A stretch of 42,443 nt of DNA from positions 1 through 42,443 of the forward strand of contig JADHUC010000067.1 of the NCBI GenBank assembly GCA_016784735.1. The letters run 5' to 3'. Within the stretch, counting starts at the first letter, position 1. Each line of letters starts with the position of its first letter. The stretch is from Pirellulaceae bacterium (GTDB taxonomy: Bacteria; Planctomycetota; Planctomycetia; Pirellulales; Pirellulaceae). Position numbers and translations under genes: made by a program. The notes beneath the pieces are model-generated. The model saw only the letters and a list, made by a program, of their open reading frames with translations. It did no database searches and was not told where the DNA came from. This document shows, piece after piece, positions 16,576 to 25,047 of the stretch.

Positions 16576-18189
16576 ATGCCCAAAATGATCGCATTCGATC
16601 AAGAAGCCCGCGCAGCCATCAAACGCGGTGTGGGGAAACTGACCAGAACCGTTCGAAGCACACTCGGCCCTTGCGGCCACACGGTACTGCTCGCGAAGAC
16701 CTTCGGCCCGCCGACCGTCACCAAAGACGGTGTGACCGTGGCAAATGAAATCGACCTGGAAGCCCCCTACGAAAACATTGGCGCCAAGATGGTCCGACAG
16801 GTCGCGTCGAAGACAAACGAGGTGGCCGGTGACGGCACCACCACCGCGACGGTGCTGGCCGACGCCATCTTCAACGAGGGACTGCGGGCCGTCGTGGCGG
16901 GTATTAACCCCGTGTGCTTGAAAAACGGCATCGAGAAGGCCGTCAGCGATGTCGTCGGCAAGCTGAAATCCAACTCGATCAAGGTTAAAGGCCGCGCGGG
17001 AATGGCCCAAGTGGCAGCGATTGCCGCCAACAACGACGCGAAGATCGGCGAATTCATGGCGGACGCGATGGAGCGGGTCGGCAAAGACGGCGTCGTGACC
17101 ATCGAGGATGGAAAAAGTGTGGATACCGAAGTCAATTGGGTTGAGGGGATGCAGTTCGACAAAGGCTACCTGTCGCCGTACTTCGTGACCAACGCGGCAT
17201 CGATGGAGTGCGAATTGGAGGAGCCGTATATTCTGGTCCATGAGAAGAAAATATCGAGCATCAAGGACTTCCTGCCGCTACTGGAAAAGGTCGTCAAGGC
17301 TGGCAAGACGTTGTTGATCGTCGCCGAAGATATCGACGGCGAGGCGCTGACCACGCTGGTGGTCAATCACTTGCGCGGCACGTTCATCTGCTGCGCCGTG
17401 AAAGCCCCGGCGTACGGCGATCGCCGCAAGGCAATGCTGGAAGACATCGCGACCCTGACAGGCGGTACCGCCATCTGCGAGAGCCTCGGTCTGAAGCTGG
17501 AGAACCTGGAACTCAACTCGCTGGGGCGCGCCAAGAAGGTCATCGTCAACAAGGACAACACCACGATCATCGAAGGCGCGGGCAAGTCGGCCGACATCAA
17601 AGGCCGCATCGCTCAGATCGAGCGTGAGTACGAGAAATCGACCAGTGACTATGATCGAGAGAAACTGCAGGAGCGCAAGGCCAAGCTGTGCGGCGGTGTT
17701 GCCACAATCAGCGTCGGTGGTGCGACCGAGACGGAAGTCAAGGAGAAGAAGGCGCGTTTCGAGGACGCACTGAATGCGACTCGAGCGGCCGCCGAGGAAG
17801 GCATCCTGCCGGGAGGCGGTGTCGCGTTGATCCGAGCGGCTGCAGCCTGCAAGCCGGTCGGCCTGAACCACGACGAACAGACCGGCTACAACATCGTACT
17901 TCGCGCCTGCCGCTCGCCGCTCACATGGATCGCGGAAAACGCTGGCAAGGACGGCAGTCTGTTTTGCGAGAAGATCGTGGAAGCCAAGGGCAACGACGGC
18001 TACAACGCGGCCGCGGATCGCTTCGAAGACCTGGCGGCCGCTGGCGTCATCGACCCGACCAAAGTGGTGCGATGTGCGCTGGAAAATGCGGCCAGCGTCG
18101 CCACGTTGCTGCTGACCAGCGACGCGCTGATCGCGGAGAAGCCAAAAGAGCAGAGAAGAGACCACGGCCACGACGGCGACATGTATTGA
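16576..18189 (+). CDS. groEL: Chaperonin GroEL (Hsp60)
   Basis: 537 residues. Equatorial, intermediate and apical domains in order, with [24 protein letters not shown] (ATP site), the apical [20 protein letters not shown] and [11 protein letters not shown]. The C-terminal GGM repeat of typical GroEL is replaced by [13 protein letters not shown], seen in extra copies. No groES gene is near, so it must use a co-chaperonin encoded elsewhere. ATG 16576 lies after AAGGAAC. Position downstream of a ferritin-like gene under leader 4 suggests a stress-dedicated GroEL in addition to a housekeeping one; that other copy is not visible here. Confidence 0.96.
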   Translation: MPKMIAFDQEARAAIKRGVGKLTRTVRSTLGPCGHTVLLAKTFGPPTVTKDGVTVANEIDLEAPYENIGAKMVRQVASKTNEVAGDGTTTATVLADAIFNEGLRAVVAGINPVCLKNGIEKAVSDVVGKLKSNSIKVKGRAGMAQVAAIAANNDAKIGEFMADAMERVGKDGVVTIEDGKSVDTEVNWVEGMQFDKGYLSPYFVTNAASMECELEEPYILVHEKKISSIKDFLPLLEKVVKAGKTLLIVAEDIDGEALTTLVVNHLRGTFICCAVKAPAYGDRRKAMLEDIATLTGGTAICESLGLKLENLELNSLGRAKKVIVNKDNTTIIEGAGKSADIKGRIAQIEREYEKSTSDYDREKLQERKAKLCGGVATISVGGATETEVKEKKARFEDALNATRAAAEEGILPGGGVALIRAAAACKPVGLNHDEQTGYNIVLRACRSPLTWIAENAGKDGSLFCEKIVEAKGNDGYNAAADRFEDLAAAGVIDPTKVVRCALENAASVATLLLTSDALIAEKPKEQRRDHGHDGDMY

Positions 18190-18234
18190 TGCCGCTATGA
18201 ACGCGGGAAACGCATCGAAAGAAGAGGAACAATC

Positions 18235-18642
18235 ATGCCGATCAGCCCAGTGGTTGCCGACACACCGAACTACGTCTTGATGGATGGGAATCGCCGCGTC
18301 GGTCCAAGAGTCGTGCAGTTCCATGCGGGAATTGAGTGCTCGCCAATTTATGGATTTTCGCACAAGGGTGCCTATGACAAGTTCTGCATGAATAGCCAAC
18401 TGGCGCTAACGCCGTATCCGCTGGTCAAAGTCTACCTTCGGAACCAGGTTGGCGCACCGGGCGATGGCCTCAAGCTCGTGGCGGTTGACGCGGCCGGACC
18501 TCGCGAGCCTTGCCTTCATGCGGCAACGATGGAGGCTGTGCTGGAAGCCCAGAAGAATCGAACGGCTCACGTGACCGCGGCGTACCGATTGGTGTTCGAC
18601 CGGGAAGCCAAGGCTTATACGGTGGAGGAGGATTCCGTGTGA
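18235..18642 (+). CDS. Hypothetical protein
   Basis: 135 residues, soluble, [19 protein letters not shown] start, with AGAAGAGGAA as ribosome binding site. Central [20 protein letters not shown] looks like a beta-rich domain but I recognise no family. It sits between groEL and the BMC-H gene, 45 nt and 37 nt away, so is likely cotranscribed. A role with the shell protein or the chaperonin is only a guess from position. Confidence 0.65.
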   Translation: MPISPVVADTPNYVLMDGNRRVGPRVVQFHAGIECSPIYGFSHKGAYDKFCMNSQLALTPYPLVKVYLRNQVGAPGDGLKLVAVDAAGPREPCLHAATMEAVLEAQKNRTAHVTAAYRLVFDREAKAYTVEEDSV

Positions 18643-18679
18643 CTCTATGGGCGAATTCGATCACGAGGAGATTGGTGTT

Positions 18680-18946
18680 ATGCGTGCGGTTGGATTGGTA
18701 GAAACGAAGGGCTTGATCGGTTTGGTGGCGGCGACCGACGCCATGGCAAAAGCCGCGAATGTCCAGATTGTGAAGCGTATCGACATCGGTGGCGGTTTGG
18801 TGACGGTGATCGTCAGCGGTGATGTGGGCAGCGTGCGTGCGGCTGTCGACGCGGGCGCCCGGGTGGCCGGTCAGGTGGGCGAACTGGTGAGCAGCCATGT
18901 GATCCCGAATCCGGCAGAAGGTGCGGTTGAAGCTTTCCTGGCGTAA
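18680..18946 (+). CDS. Bacterial microcompartment shell protein, BMC-H type
   Basis: 88 residues, one BMC domain, like EutM, PduA and CcmK. Seen: [20 protein letters not shown] at the N-terminus, [39 protein letters not shown] and the end [12 protein letters not shown], all hallmark parts. Hexamers of such proteins form the facets of protein shells around enzymes. ATG 18680 ([11 protein letters not shown]) is 9 nt after AGGAG. No encapsulated enzyme, BMC-T or BMC-P vertex gene is in the window, so a full organelle is not encoded here. A fragment of a second copy lies at 7203. Confidence 0.95.
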   Translation: MRAVGLVETKGLIGLVAATDAMAKAANVQIVKRIDIGGGLVTVIVSGDVGSVRAAVDAGARVAGQVGELVSSHVIPNPAEGAVEAFLA

Positions 18947-19011
18947 CAAACTCGTTCAGCGAGAACCGGCCTGAGCGGTTCGGCGGCTTACTTTCAATTG
19001 GGAGCAGAACT

Positions 19012-19272
19012 ATGAATGCATTTCACGTGTGGATACGACCTTTGGGCCACATCTGCGGAGTGCGGGTGGATGGCATTAAGAATACCGAATGGCTTCTCAA
19101 TCGCCTCGGTCAATCCTTCGTTTTCAAGAGTTGCGAGCCGGTGAGAGAGGAGCTGGGCTCTACCTGCTGTAGCTTCCGAGTGATGTTCAGTTCCCAGATG
19201 TCTCATCCGCTGTTCAGACGACTGCTGGGGGCGATCCCCGAGGTCAGTCTGTTGATGGAACCGGCAGCGTAG
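19012..19272 (+). CDS. Small hypothetical protein
   Basis: 86 residues, starting MNAFHVWIRPLGHICGVRVD, with TGGGAG ribosome binding site. Two Cys-containing stretches (FKSCEPVREEL and TCCSFRV) might bind a metal, though no known motif fits. It lies between the BMC-H and phosphatase genes, 65 nt and 11 nt away. I half remember similar short proteins in planctomycetes but cannot name a family. Confidence 0.6.
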   Translation: MNAFHVWIRPLGHICGVRVDGIKNTEWLLNRLGQSFVFKSCEPVREELGSTCCSFRVMFSSQMSHPLFRRLLGAIPEVSLLMEPAA

Positions 19273-19283
19273 GAAGGGTAGTG

Positions 19284-20858
19284 ATGTTCCGAGGAGAGAG
19301 CGTCGTGGCCGAAGTGACACACCAATCGCCGCAGGATAACGCGAAGGAATTGCGAGAGAGCCAACGGCGTTACGCACAGATCTTAGAAGCAGTCAAGAGC
19401 TATGCCTATTCGGTCGAAGTCCGAGATGGCTTGCCATCGCCAACTTGGCATAGCGAAGGATGCGCGGCGGTCACAGGCTACGCTCCCGAGGAGCTTGCAT
19501 CGGAACCGAATCTCTGGATCGACATGGTCCATCCAGACGATCGTGAGATGATCCGGCGGTATGTGGATCGAATTCTAGCGAATGAGGATGTGCCGCCTAT
19601 CGAACGCAGGATTCGCTGCAAAGACGGAACTCTGCGCTGGGTTCAAGACACGATCGTGCTGCATCGCAATCAGGCAGGCCGATTGGTTCGGTACGACGGG
19701 CTGGTCATGGATACCACAGAGCGAAAGCAGATGGAAGATCGCTTTCGGCGACTCTTTGAGTCAGCTCCCGATGGCATGATCGTTGTGGACAGCAACGGGC
19801 AGATCATTCTGGTCAACGCTCAGGTAGAAAAGCTGTTCGGATATGCGCAGCGGGAGTTGCTGGGACAAAGCGTCGAGACACTGGTTCCAGAGCGTTTCCG
19901 TGGTACGCATCTGAGCCACCGCTTGTCCTACACGGCCACTCTCCATTCCCGATCGATGGGTGCACACGGCGACCTCTACGGCGTGCGCAAGGACGGCAGT
20001 GAGTTCCCCGCCGAGATCAGCCTGAGTTCGATTGGCACCCGGAACGAGGCTCAAATCTGTGCAGCCATACGCGATATTGGCGGACGCAAACGCATGGAGC
20101 AGACGCTGCGTGAGCAGGAAGCACAATTCCTCGCCGCACAACAGATTCAGGAACACCTTCTGCCGGATGCCCCGCCGAGACTGCCGGGATTCGACATCGC
20201 CGGAGCGTGCTATCCAGCCGAGTTCGCAGCGGGAGACTACTTTGACTTTGTTCCCTTGAGCCGTGAATGTATGGGAGTTGTCGTCGCGGACGTTTCGGGC
20301 CACGGGATTGGGCCTGCGCTGCTGGCGGCTTCAACGCAAGCGCATCTGCGATCGCTCGCAGAGACACCCGCGGAGATCGATGAGATTCTATCTCGCATCA
20401 ACCGCTTCCTCATCAGAGAAGCTCAAGGTGAGCACTTCGTCACGCTGCTGCTTGCCCGCCTTGACCACCAGTCCCGGATTCTGGCATATGCCAATGCTGG
20501 GCATCCATCGGGGTACATACTCGATGGCGCAGGCAGGTTGAGAACTAGCTTGACAAGCACCGGCTACCCGCTGGGCATCGTCGCCAAGGCTGAATTTCCT
20601 GCCGGTGATCCGACTCAGCTCGCCCCTGGCGATACGGTCTTGCTGCTCACTGATGGACTTTTGGAGGCCATGTCCTCGGATGGGGACTCGTTTGGCACCG
20701 AACGAACACTCGATGTTTTCTCCGCTAACCGCACGAAACCTGCTGCTGAGATCATTCGTAGCATTTACCAGGCCGTTCAGGAGTTTACCGGAGGCACGCT
20801 GCTGGTGGACGACGTCACGCTCGTGGTGATCAAGGTCGATTCAGAAGCTGCCGGATGA
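19284..20858 (+). CDS. PAS-PAS-PP2C (RsbU/SpoIIE-type) phosphatase
   Basis: About 524 residues. Two PAS domains: the first (about 20-145) with GYAPEELASEPNLWIDMVHP and its PAC end, the second (about 150-265) with LFESAPDGMIVVDSNGQI. Then a coiled linker and a PP2C domain (about 300-520): AAGDYFDFVPL, VVADVSGHGIGPALLAAS, TDGLLEAM and DDVTLVVIK carry metal ligands. Such phosphatases dephosphorylate STAS anti-anti-sigma proteins, and a STAS gene lies next to it. No membrane segment. Starts at ATG 19284 or GTG 19305; the latter has a better GAGGAG spacing. The signal sensed is unknown; PAS domains may bind haem, flavin or small molecules. Confidence 0.92.
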   Translation: MFRGESVVAEVTHQSPQDNAKELRESQRRYAQILEAVKSYAYSVEVRDGLPSPTWHSEGCAAVTGYAPEELASEPNLWIDMVHPDDREMIRRYVDRILANEDVPPIERRIRCKDGTLRWVQDTIVLHRNQAGRLVRYDGLVMDTTERKQMEDRFRRLFESAPDGMIVVDSNGQIILVNAQVEKLFGYAQRELLGQSVETLVPERFRGTHLSHRLSYTATLHSRSMGAHGDLYGVRKDGSEFPAEISLSSIGTRNEAQICAAIRDIGGRKRMEQTLREQEAQFLAAQQIQEHLLPDAPPRLPGFDIAGACYPAEFAAGDYFDFVPLSRECMGVVVADVSGHGIGPALLAASTQAHLRSLAETPAEIDEILSRINRFLIREAQGEHFVTLLLARLDHQSRILAYANAGHPSGYILDGAGRLRTSLTSTGYPLGIVAKAEFPAGDPTQLAPGDTVLLLTDGLLEAMSSDGDSFGTERTLDVFSANRTKPAAEIIRSIYQAVQEFTGGTLLVDDVTLVVIKVDSEAAG

Positions 20859-20970
20859 TGGGTTAATAGCCATTGGAACGTGTTTTCTGCGTAGGAAGGT
20901 GATAGTCGTTTTCTCCGTCGCCTGTCATGGAAAGCGGCAGAACGGTGAACCAAACTGGGAGCCCCCGACA

Positions 20971-21531
20971 ATGCTCACAACCACAAATCCACTATCTGGG
21001 ACCTCCGCAAGCACGCTTTGCCGCTGCCCATTGTGCAGCACGGTGCTGTCCTTTCGGCCACACCCTCCGCCATATGACGCTGCCTGCCAGGAGTGCGGGT
21101 ATCCACTGTGGTGCTTTAGCAGGACGGTCGGCGATCTCATTGTTCTTGAGGTCGTATCTGGCACAATGCCGACACATAAGGAAGTTCATCGTCTCTGTGA
21201 CACGCTCCTAGCCTCTGGCAGTGTCCCCCGCGTCGTCGTTGACTTGTCGGACGTCGAATTCGTCAGCAGTTCGTTCGTTGCCAGACTGGTGGCTTTGAAC
21301 AAGCGGATACAGGCTGCCGACGCTAGACTCGTTTTGTGCGGACTGCGCCCGGTCGTACGGGAGGCCCTTCACACTTCCAGATTAGACGAGTTTTTCGACA
21401 TAGCTGAAGACGAAGCCACTGCTTTGACGAGTCTTTGCTCGCTGAGACGAGCAGAGGAACTGTCGCAGGTTCTGGATCGTGAGTCTGCGTTGATATGGCG
21501 GCGGCCAGCGATAGATCCGGCTCTTGATTGA
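20971..21531 (+). CDS. Zinc-ribbon STAS-domain protein (anti-sigma factor antagonist-like)
   Basis: 186 residues. The N-terminus holds two Cys pairs (CPLCSTVLS and CQECGYPLWC) forming a zinc ribbon, followed by a STAS domain (about 60-155) with VVVDLSDVEFVSSSFVARLV, where the SSS segment is in the place of the phosphorylated Ser of SpoIIAA/RsbV. Probably the substrate of the PP2C phosphatase just upstream. ATG 20971 has TGGGAG 9 nt ahead; an upstream extension adds non-conserved sequence. The cognate kinase and anti-sigma factor are not here. It is the last clear gene of unit 4. Confidence 0.85.
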   Translation: MLTTTNPLSGTSASTLCRCPLCSTVLSFRPHPPPYDAACQECGYPLWCFSRTVGDLIVLEVVSGTMPTHKEVHRLCDTLLASGSVPRVVVDLSDVEFVSSSFVARLVALNKRIQAADARLVLCGLRPVVREALHTSRLDEFFDIAEDEATALTSLCSLRRAEELSQVLDRESALIWRRPAIDPALD

Positions 21532-21942
21532 ATCAACAACCGTGAACCACTGTGCCCGCGTGCAACGCTTAACGCTATCGTACGCCTGTTCCGGTACCAA
21601 TGTGACGCTTCTTCGCTCTACCTTTCGCGCCCTGGTCCTATAATGCCACCGACACGCGAACCGAGGTGGTAGGCTGCCGGGCCGTTACCGACAGCTACAC
21701 TTCAGCTCGAACGCCTCACTCGCCGCACAATCCCAGTTGAACGTCACCACCCCGAGTATTCGCAGCAATCGCAGTTGTCATCAGACCCATCACCCGCCGC
21801 ACCCCCGCGTTCGCAGCAGGCAGGACGAAGATCACAAACATACAAATCAAGAAAAGGCGGCAAGACTGGCCATAAAAGTGCTTGACGGCTATGCAGTCAT
21901 ACGACCAGTTCCTCGATTTGGATTCAAGGTGGGCGATTGAGT
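21532..21942. other. Intergenic region after the stress island
   Basis: Contains a consensus TATAAT (21639-21644) without a good -35. One short open frame (21737-21940) is Arg/His/Pro-rich and lacks a start signal; I do not trust it. No other gene seen. Confidence 0.4.
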
Positions 21943-22209
21943 ATGACGATTGCAACGATAAGGCCCTCTTACACAAGGGATCGCAATTTGGTCACCGACA
22001 CTGATGACGCGCGGTTGTTTGTAAATCGCGTCAAGGACTTAGCTGAACGATTGGACGCAATTTCCGAGCTGGCAACTGGTGCCGGCGTAAAGATGCTCGA
22101 CGGGCTGAATAGGGGCGCTGCGAGCAAAAGCGTCTCAGCATTGGAGAATCTGTGCGCCGATCTGGAAGTCCGTCTTGAGCGGCTCCAGAACATGAGGCGG
22201 ACAGCTTAA
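21943..22209 (+). CDS. Small hypothetical protein
   Basis: 88 residues, soluble, MTIATIRPSYTRDRNLVTDT start with AAGGTGGG ahead at 21926-21933. C-terminal half (SALENLCADLEVRLERLQN) could form a coiled coil. No family recognised. It stands alone between two gene-poor stretches; GC is lower than in the island. Confidence 0.55.
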   Translation: MTIATIRPSYTRDRNLVTDTDDARLFVNRVKDLAERLDAISELATGAGVKMLDGLNRGAASKSVSALENLCADLEVRLERLQNMRRTA

Positions 22210-22724
22210 AGCAGGCCGTCTCAGCACGCGACGACCATACACTGCGCCGAATCCTCGACCGAGAGGTTAGCGTACGACGGCTGGCACCCGCCTGTGCCTC
22301 CGATCAAACGTTGGTTTCGAGCTGCTCAGTGGACAATTCTGTTCCACCGTTGGTCGAAGCCTCGCACAGCTCAGCCACTTTCTGCACACTTGCCAACTTC
22401 AATGCCCTGCGTCCGGTTCCCTGTTAGGGGCTCATGGTCGATATTCCCCGAGAAAACGACGTCTGAAAAGAAAAGACGCCAGGAGGGGGAATCGACCATC
22501 TCGCTGAGGGCTGGTCAGTAACAGAGAGGATCTCCTGGCCGCGTCCAGGGCGACTTCCACCAAGTCCAGTCCGGCGCCAACAGCCAACTGCCGAGCCTTG
22601 TCGGTCGGCATTTATCCCAGCATCTCGCCGTCCTGATTCACAACGCGAACTGGGGAAAAGAGTGATCTGCTCCTTGACTCGTTGTTTGGGGATGGTTTGC
22701 TCCTTCCCCTACGAGTTTGTGCGA
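22210..22724. other. Gene-poor stretch with inverted repeat
   Basis: No credible gene. It holds the inverted repeat at 22434-22499 and a purine-rich segment (about 22645-22660). The sequence may be decayed mobile DNA but I can name no element. Confidence 0.4.
22434..22499. repeat. Nested inverted repeat
   Basis: ATGGTCGATATTCCCC (22434-22449) pairs with GGGGGAATCGACCAT (22485-22499), one bulge; inside, GACGTCT (22458) pairs with AGACGCC (22474). No T-run follows, so a terminator is unlikely. Confidence 0.6.
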
Positions 22725-22757
22725 AAACGCCCCTGCATCAGCGATCCAGGGGCGTTT
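22725..22757 (-). terminator. Intrinsic terminator of the cold-shock gene
   Basis: AAACGCCCCTG (22725-22735) pairs perfectly with CAGGGGCGTTT (22747-22757). Read on the minus strand it is followed by four T, 41 nt after the csp stop. It may also act on the plus strand. Confidence 0.7.
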
Positions 22758-22797
22758 CATGATTTCTCATCTCCGGCCATTGACGATCGGCAGCGGC

Positions 22798-23007
22798 TTA
22801 GGCCACTGGCACGACCACTTGGACGGACGTCGCGCAAGGCCCTTTGCGGCCCTGCCCGATCTCGTACTCCACCGCCTGGCCTTCACGGAGTTCTTCAAGG
22901 GCCGCGCCTTTGATCTCCGAGTGGTGAAAGAACAGGTCGTCCCCTTCACCTTCGATGAACCCAAAACCTCGATCCGTAACCAACTTTTTGATCTTACCTT
23001 GTGGCAT
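22798..23007 (-). CDS. Cold-shock protein (CspA family)
   Basis: 69 residues, single OB-fold cold-shock domain: GKIKKLVTDRGFGFIEGEG (RNP1 motif), DDLFFHHSEI (RNP2) and GQAVEYEIGQGRKGPCA. Binds single-stranded nucleic acid as an RNA chaperone. Start at 23007 (MPQGKIKK) has GGAGGG 6 nt upstream on the minus strand; the longer frame to 23121 has no support. A perfect terminator lies just after it. Standalone gene. The leading K-I-K instead of the usual K-W-F shows a diverged first strand. Confidence 0.93.
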   Translation of the reverse strand: MPQGKIKKLVTDRGFGFIEGEGDDLFFHHSEIKGAALEELREGQAVEYEIGQGRKGPCATSVQVVVPVA

Positions 23008-23619
23008 TTCTGCCCTCCATTGAAAAAAGCGTACGCTTGGGCCGAGCGAACTGTACCTGCCGAAGCAGGCCGTCGGCCCAGGCAATTCGAGAGCAGATAT
23101 CCACAGAACTAAGGCGGGCACTCACAGGAAGGGCACAACTTCGTCGCATGCGGCGTGACGAGAATAACGACCGGGGTCGCCCAGACCTACATCTTGTCTC
23201 TGCTCGTCACAATTTCTCGTGACGACTGAAGTGTAGCTGACTGCCTCGGGAAAGCAATGGTCCTGCATTCATCCGTTGCGACGGCGCTTTGTCTGATTCT
23301 TCGACCACTGGCGCCCTGTCAAGATTCAAATGGCGGTTTCGCCGGGAGGGCGAAGCTCCCGCTGAGCCGCCGTCGCGGGAACAGATCGACAGGCTTTGCC
23401 CTCCCGTCTGGTCAAACAAGACTTGACAGGACTCTAATCAACCGACGCATGGCCGGCACGCGGAGGGTGCACGCCAGCCGCGGGATCCACCCGTAGTTTG
23501 CGGCCTGATACGTCGCAACTTCACACAATATCCACACAGAATCTCCAAACAGCGGTCAAGGGGGCAGGGGCCCAAGGGCGGGCCATGGCCCCTTGGATCA
23601 CCAATTCTTCCTGGTATCC
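23008..23619. other. Gene-poor region upstream of csp, with repeat element
   Basis: The first part is the csp upstream region; cold-shock genes often have long leaders, but no conserved box was recognised. The element at 23316-23431 follows. The rest has only shadow frames. The transglutaminase-like gene ends at 23620. Confidence 0.45.
23316..23431. repeat. Short element bounded by CTGTCAAG/CTTGACAG
   Basis: CTGTCAAG (23316-23323) and CTTGACAG (23424-23431) are perfect inverted ends of a 116-nt segment that also holds CGGGAGGGCGAAGCTCCCGC, a palindrome-like motif seen widely in planctomycetes as far as I remember. Confidence 0.55.
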
Positions 23620-24819
23620 TCAAGTCTGTTGCTCAAAAACCAAATTCCTATCCTTTTTAGGGGCGACGTTCAGAGCGACCGAAGAGGCTGGTCCCGCCAC
23701 GCCGAACCTGTTGATCGCCCTGGCCTCAAGGGTGTTTTCCCCATCCTGCAGCGTCCAGGTGAAGCTGTCTGCGGATTCTCTCCACGGCCCGCCGTCGACG
23801 CGGATCTGGAATTCCTCGAAATTCGGCGTCATCGTCTTGATGCCCACCCCAAGATTCCGCCCTTTGGGCACCAGCGACAGCGCCGCCTGGTTGATGGGGA
23901 AGTACGGATCAACGGCGGGGTCCTCGGGGCAGTCGCGTACGTGCCATCTGGTCCCCCTACAGATGTCATCGTCGGTGCGGCTGATGAACATTCCCGCCCA
24001 GTCCGGCCCAGCATCCAGGAAGTTCGTGTTGGGGACGTAGCCGATAAACGCGAGGAGTTGAGCCGGGTACGGCTTCTCGGCGTCCGCCTTCCGGTACCGA
24101 GTGCCCTCTCGCCGGTCCACGAACACGAGGCCCTTCGCGTTGTTGTAGAAAAAGTCCCGGCGAATCGCCCAACTGTCGAGCGGAACGCCGCCGCTGCTCT
24201 CCACGTACAGATCGAACGTCGGATCGAACATCACCCACTTCCGGTGCTGGTTCGACCAGATCTCAGTCGTGGAGTGTTCGGGGCTGCTGCCGCCCAAGTG
24301 ACTGGGCCGCCGCAGGGCGAGGGGCCGAGCGACCCAGCCTAGGCTGGCCGCCGCGGAGACGTACGCCGCGGCACATTGGACGCAGAAGAACCGCTGCCCC
24401 TGCTTCGACAGCTCGAGGATCTCCAGCGCGTTTCGCATCCCGCCAAGCCCCTTGGGGTCCCCGCCGCGGATCTGTTTTCTGACCCAGCTCATCAACAGCA
24501 GTTGCTTCTCGAACTCGTCCTTGCCCGGGGCGACCACTTCGTCCAGCCTGTACGTCGTGCGGAGTTCGGTCAGCTTGGGATTGTCGTGACTGTCGAACAC
24601 GAAACGCTCGGAATACTCGTTCTCGACGTACGGCAATACGTCCAGCTTCCGGACAGTCGCCGTGCGAGAGCCGAGGTCGATCGTTTGGCCGGTCTCGAGC
24701 TTCCCTTTCGCGTTGTCTTTGGCGTGGGGGGGCATCGCCGCGCGCGTCGTGTCGTCGGCTGGCAACGACACGACACACGCGGCAACCAACATCGCAATGG
24801 CCGTTTGTCGCAGCTTCAT
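23620..24819 (-). CDS. Secreted transglutaminase-like protein
   Basis: 399 residues. Signal peptide MKLRQTAIAMLVAACVVSLP, then a transglutaminase-like core with CVQCAAAYVSAA (Cys149), EHSTTEIWSN (His182) and WVMFDPT (Asp199), the usual Cys-His-Asp order; followed by a C-terminal beta-sandwich-like domain (FQIRVDGGPWRESADSF). Such proteins act as peptidases or cross-linkers outside the cytoplasm. Start ATG at 24819 gives the signal peptide; a longer frame is not needed. Faces away from the sulfatase operon, with about 230 nt of shared upstream DNA between. Confidence 0.8.
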   Translation of the reverse strand: MKLRQTAIAMLVAACVVSLPADDTTRAAMPPHAKDNAKGKLETGQTIDLGSRTATVRKLDVLPYVENEYSERFVFDSHDNPKLTELRTTYRLDEVVAPGKDEFEKQLLLMSWVRKQIRGGDPKGLGGMRNALEILELSKQGQRFFCVQCAAAYVSAAASLGWVARPLALRRPSHLGGSSPEHSTTEIWSNQHRKWVMFDPTFDLYVESSGGVPLDSWAIRRDFFYNNAKGLVFVDRREGTRYRKADAEKPYPAQLLAFIGYVPNTNFLDAGPDWAGMFISRTDDDICRGTRWHVRDCPEDPAVDPYFPINQAALSLVPKGRNLGVGIKTMTPNFEEFQIRVDGGPWRESADSFTWTLQDGENTLEARAINRFGVAGPASSVALNVAPKKDRNLVFEQQT

Positions 24820-25047
24820 GGTTATGCCTGTCGGTGTGGTCGAAGGCGGCATGGCCTTCCATGTCGTTGCCGCGATGCGTTCCATGGATCGAGTCTCCCG
24901 TCTCCCCAAGGTTTCCCAGAAAACTTCACTTGGCTGCGCCGCCGGGCGATTCGATCCGCATTATACTATGGTGCCGTCGGTGCCGCGACGTCTTTGCACC
25001 TTTGGGGATAACATAGAGGCTCTTGCACCAAACACGGAGACGACCCT

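Noticed and set aside
21737..21940. 67-codon plus-strand frame before the 21943 gene
   Set aside because: Pro/His/Arg-rich, no ribosome binding site, composition like non-coding shadow frames.
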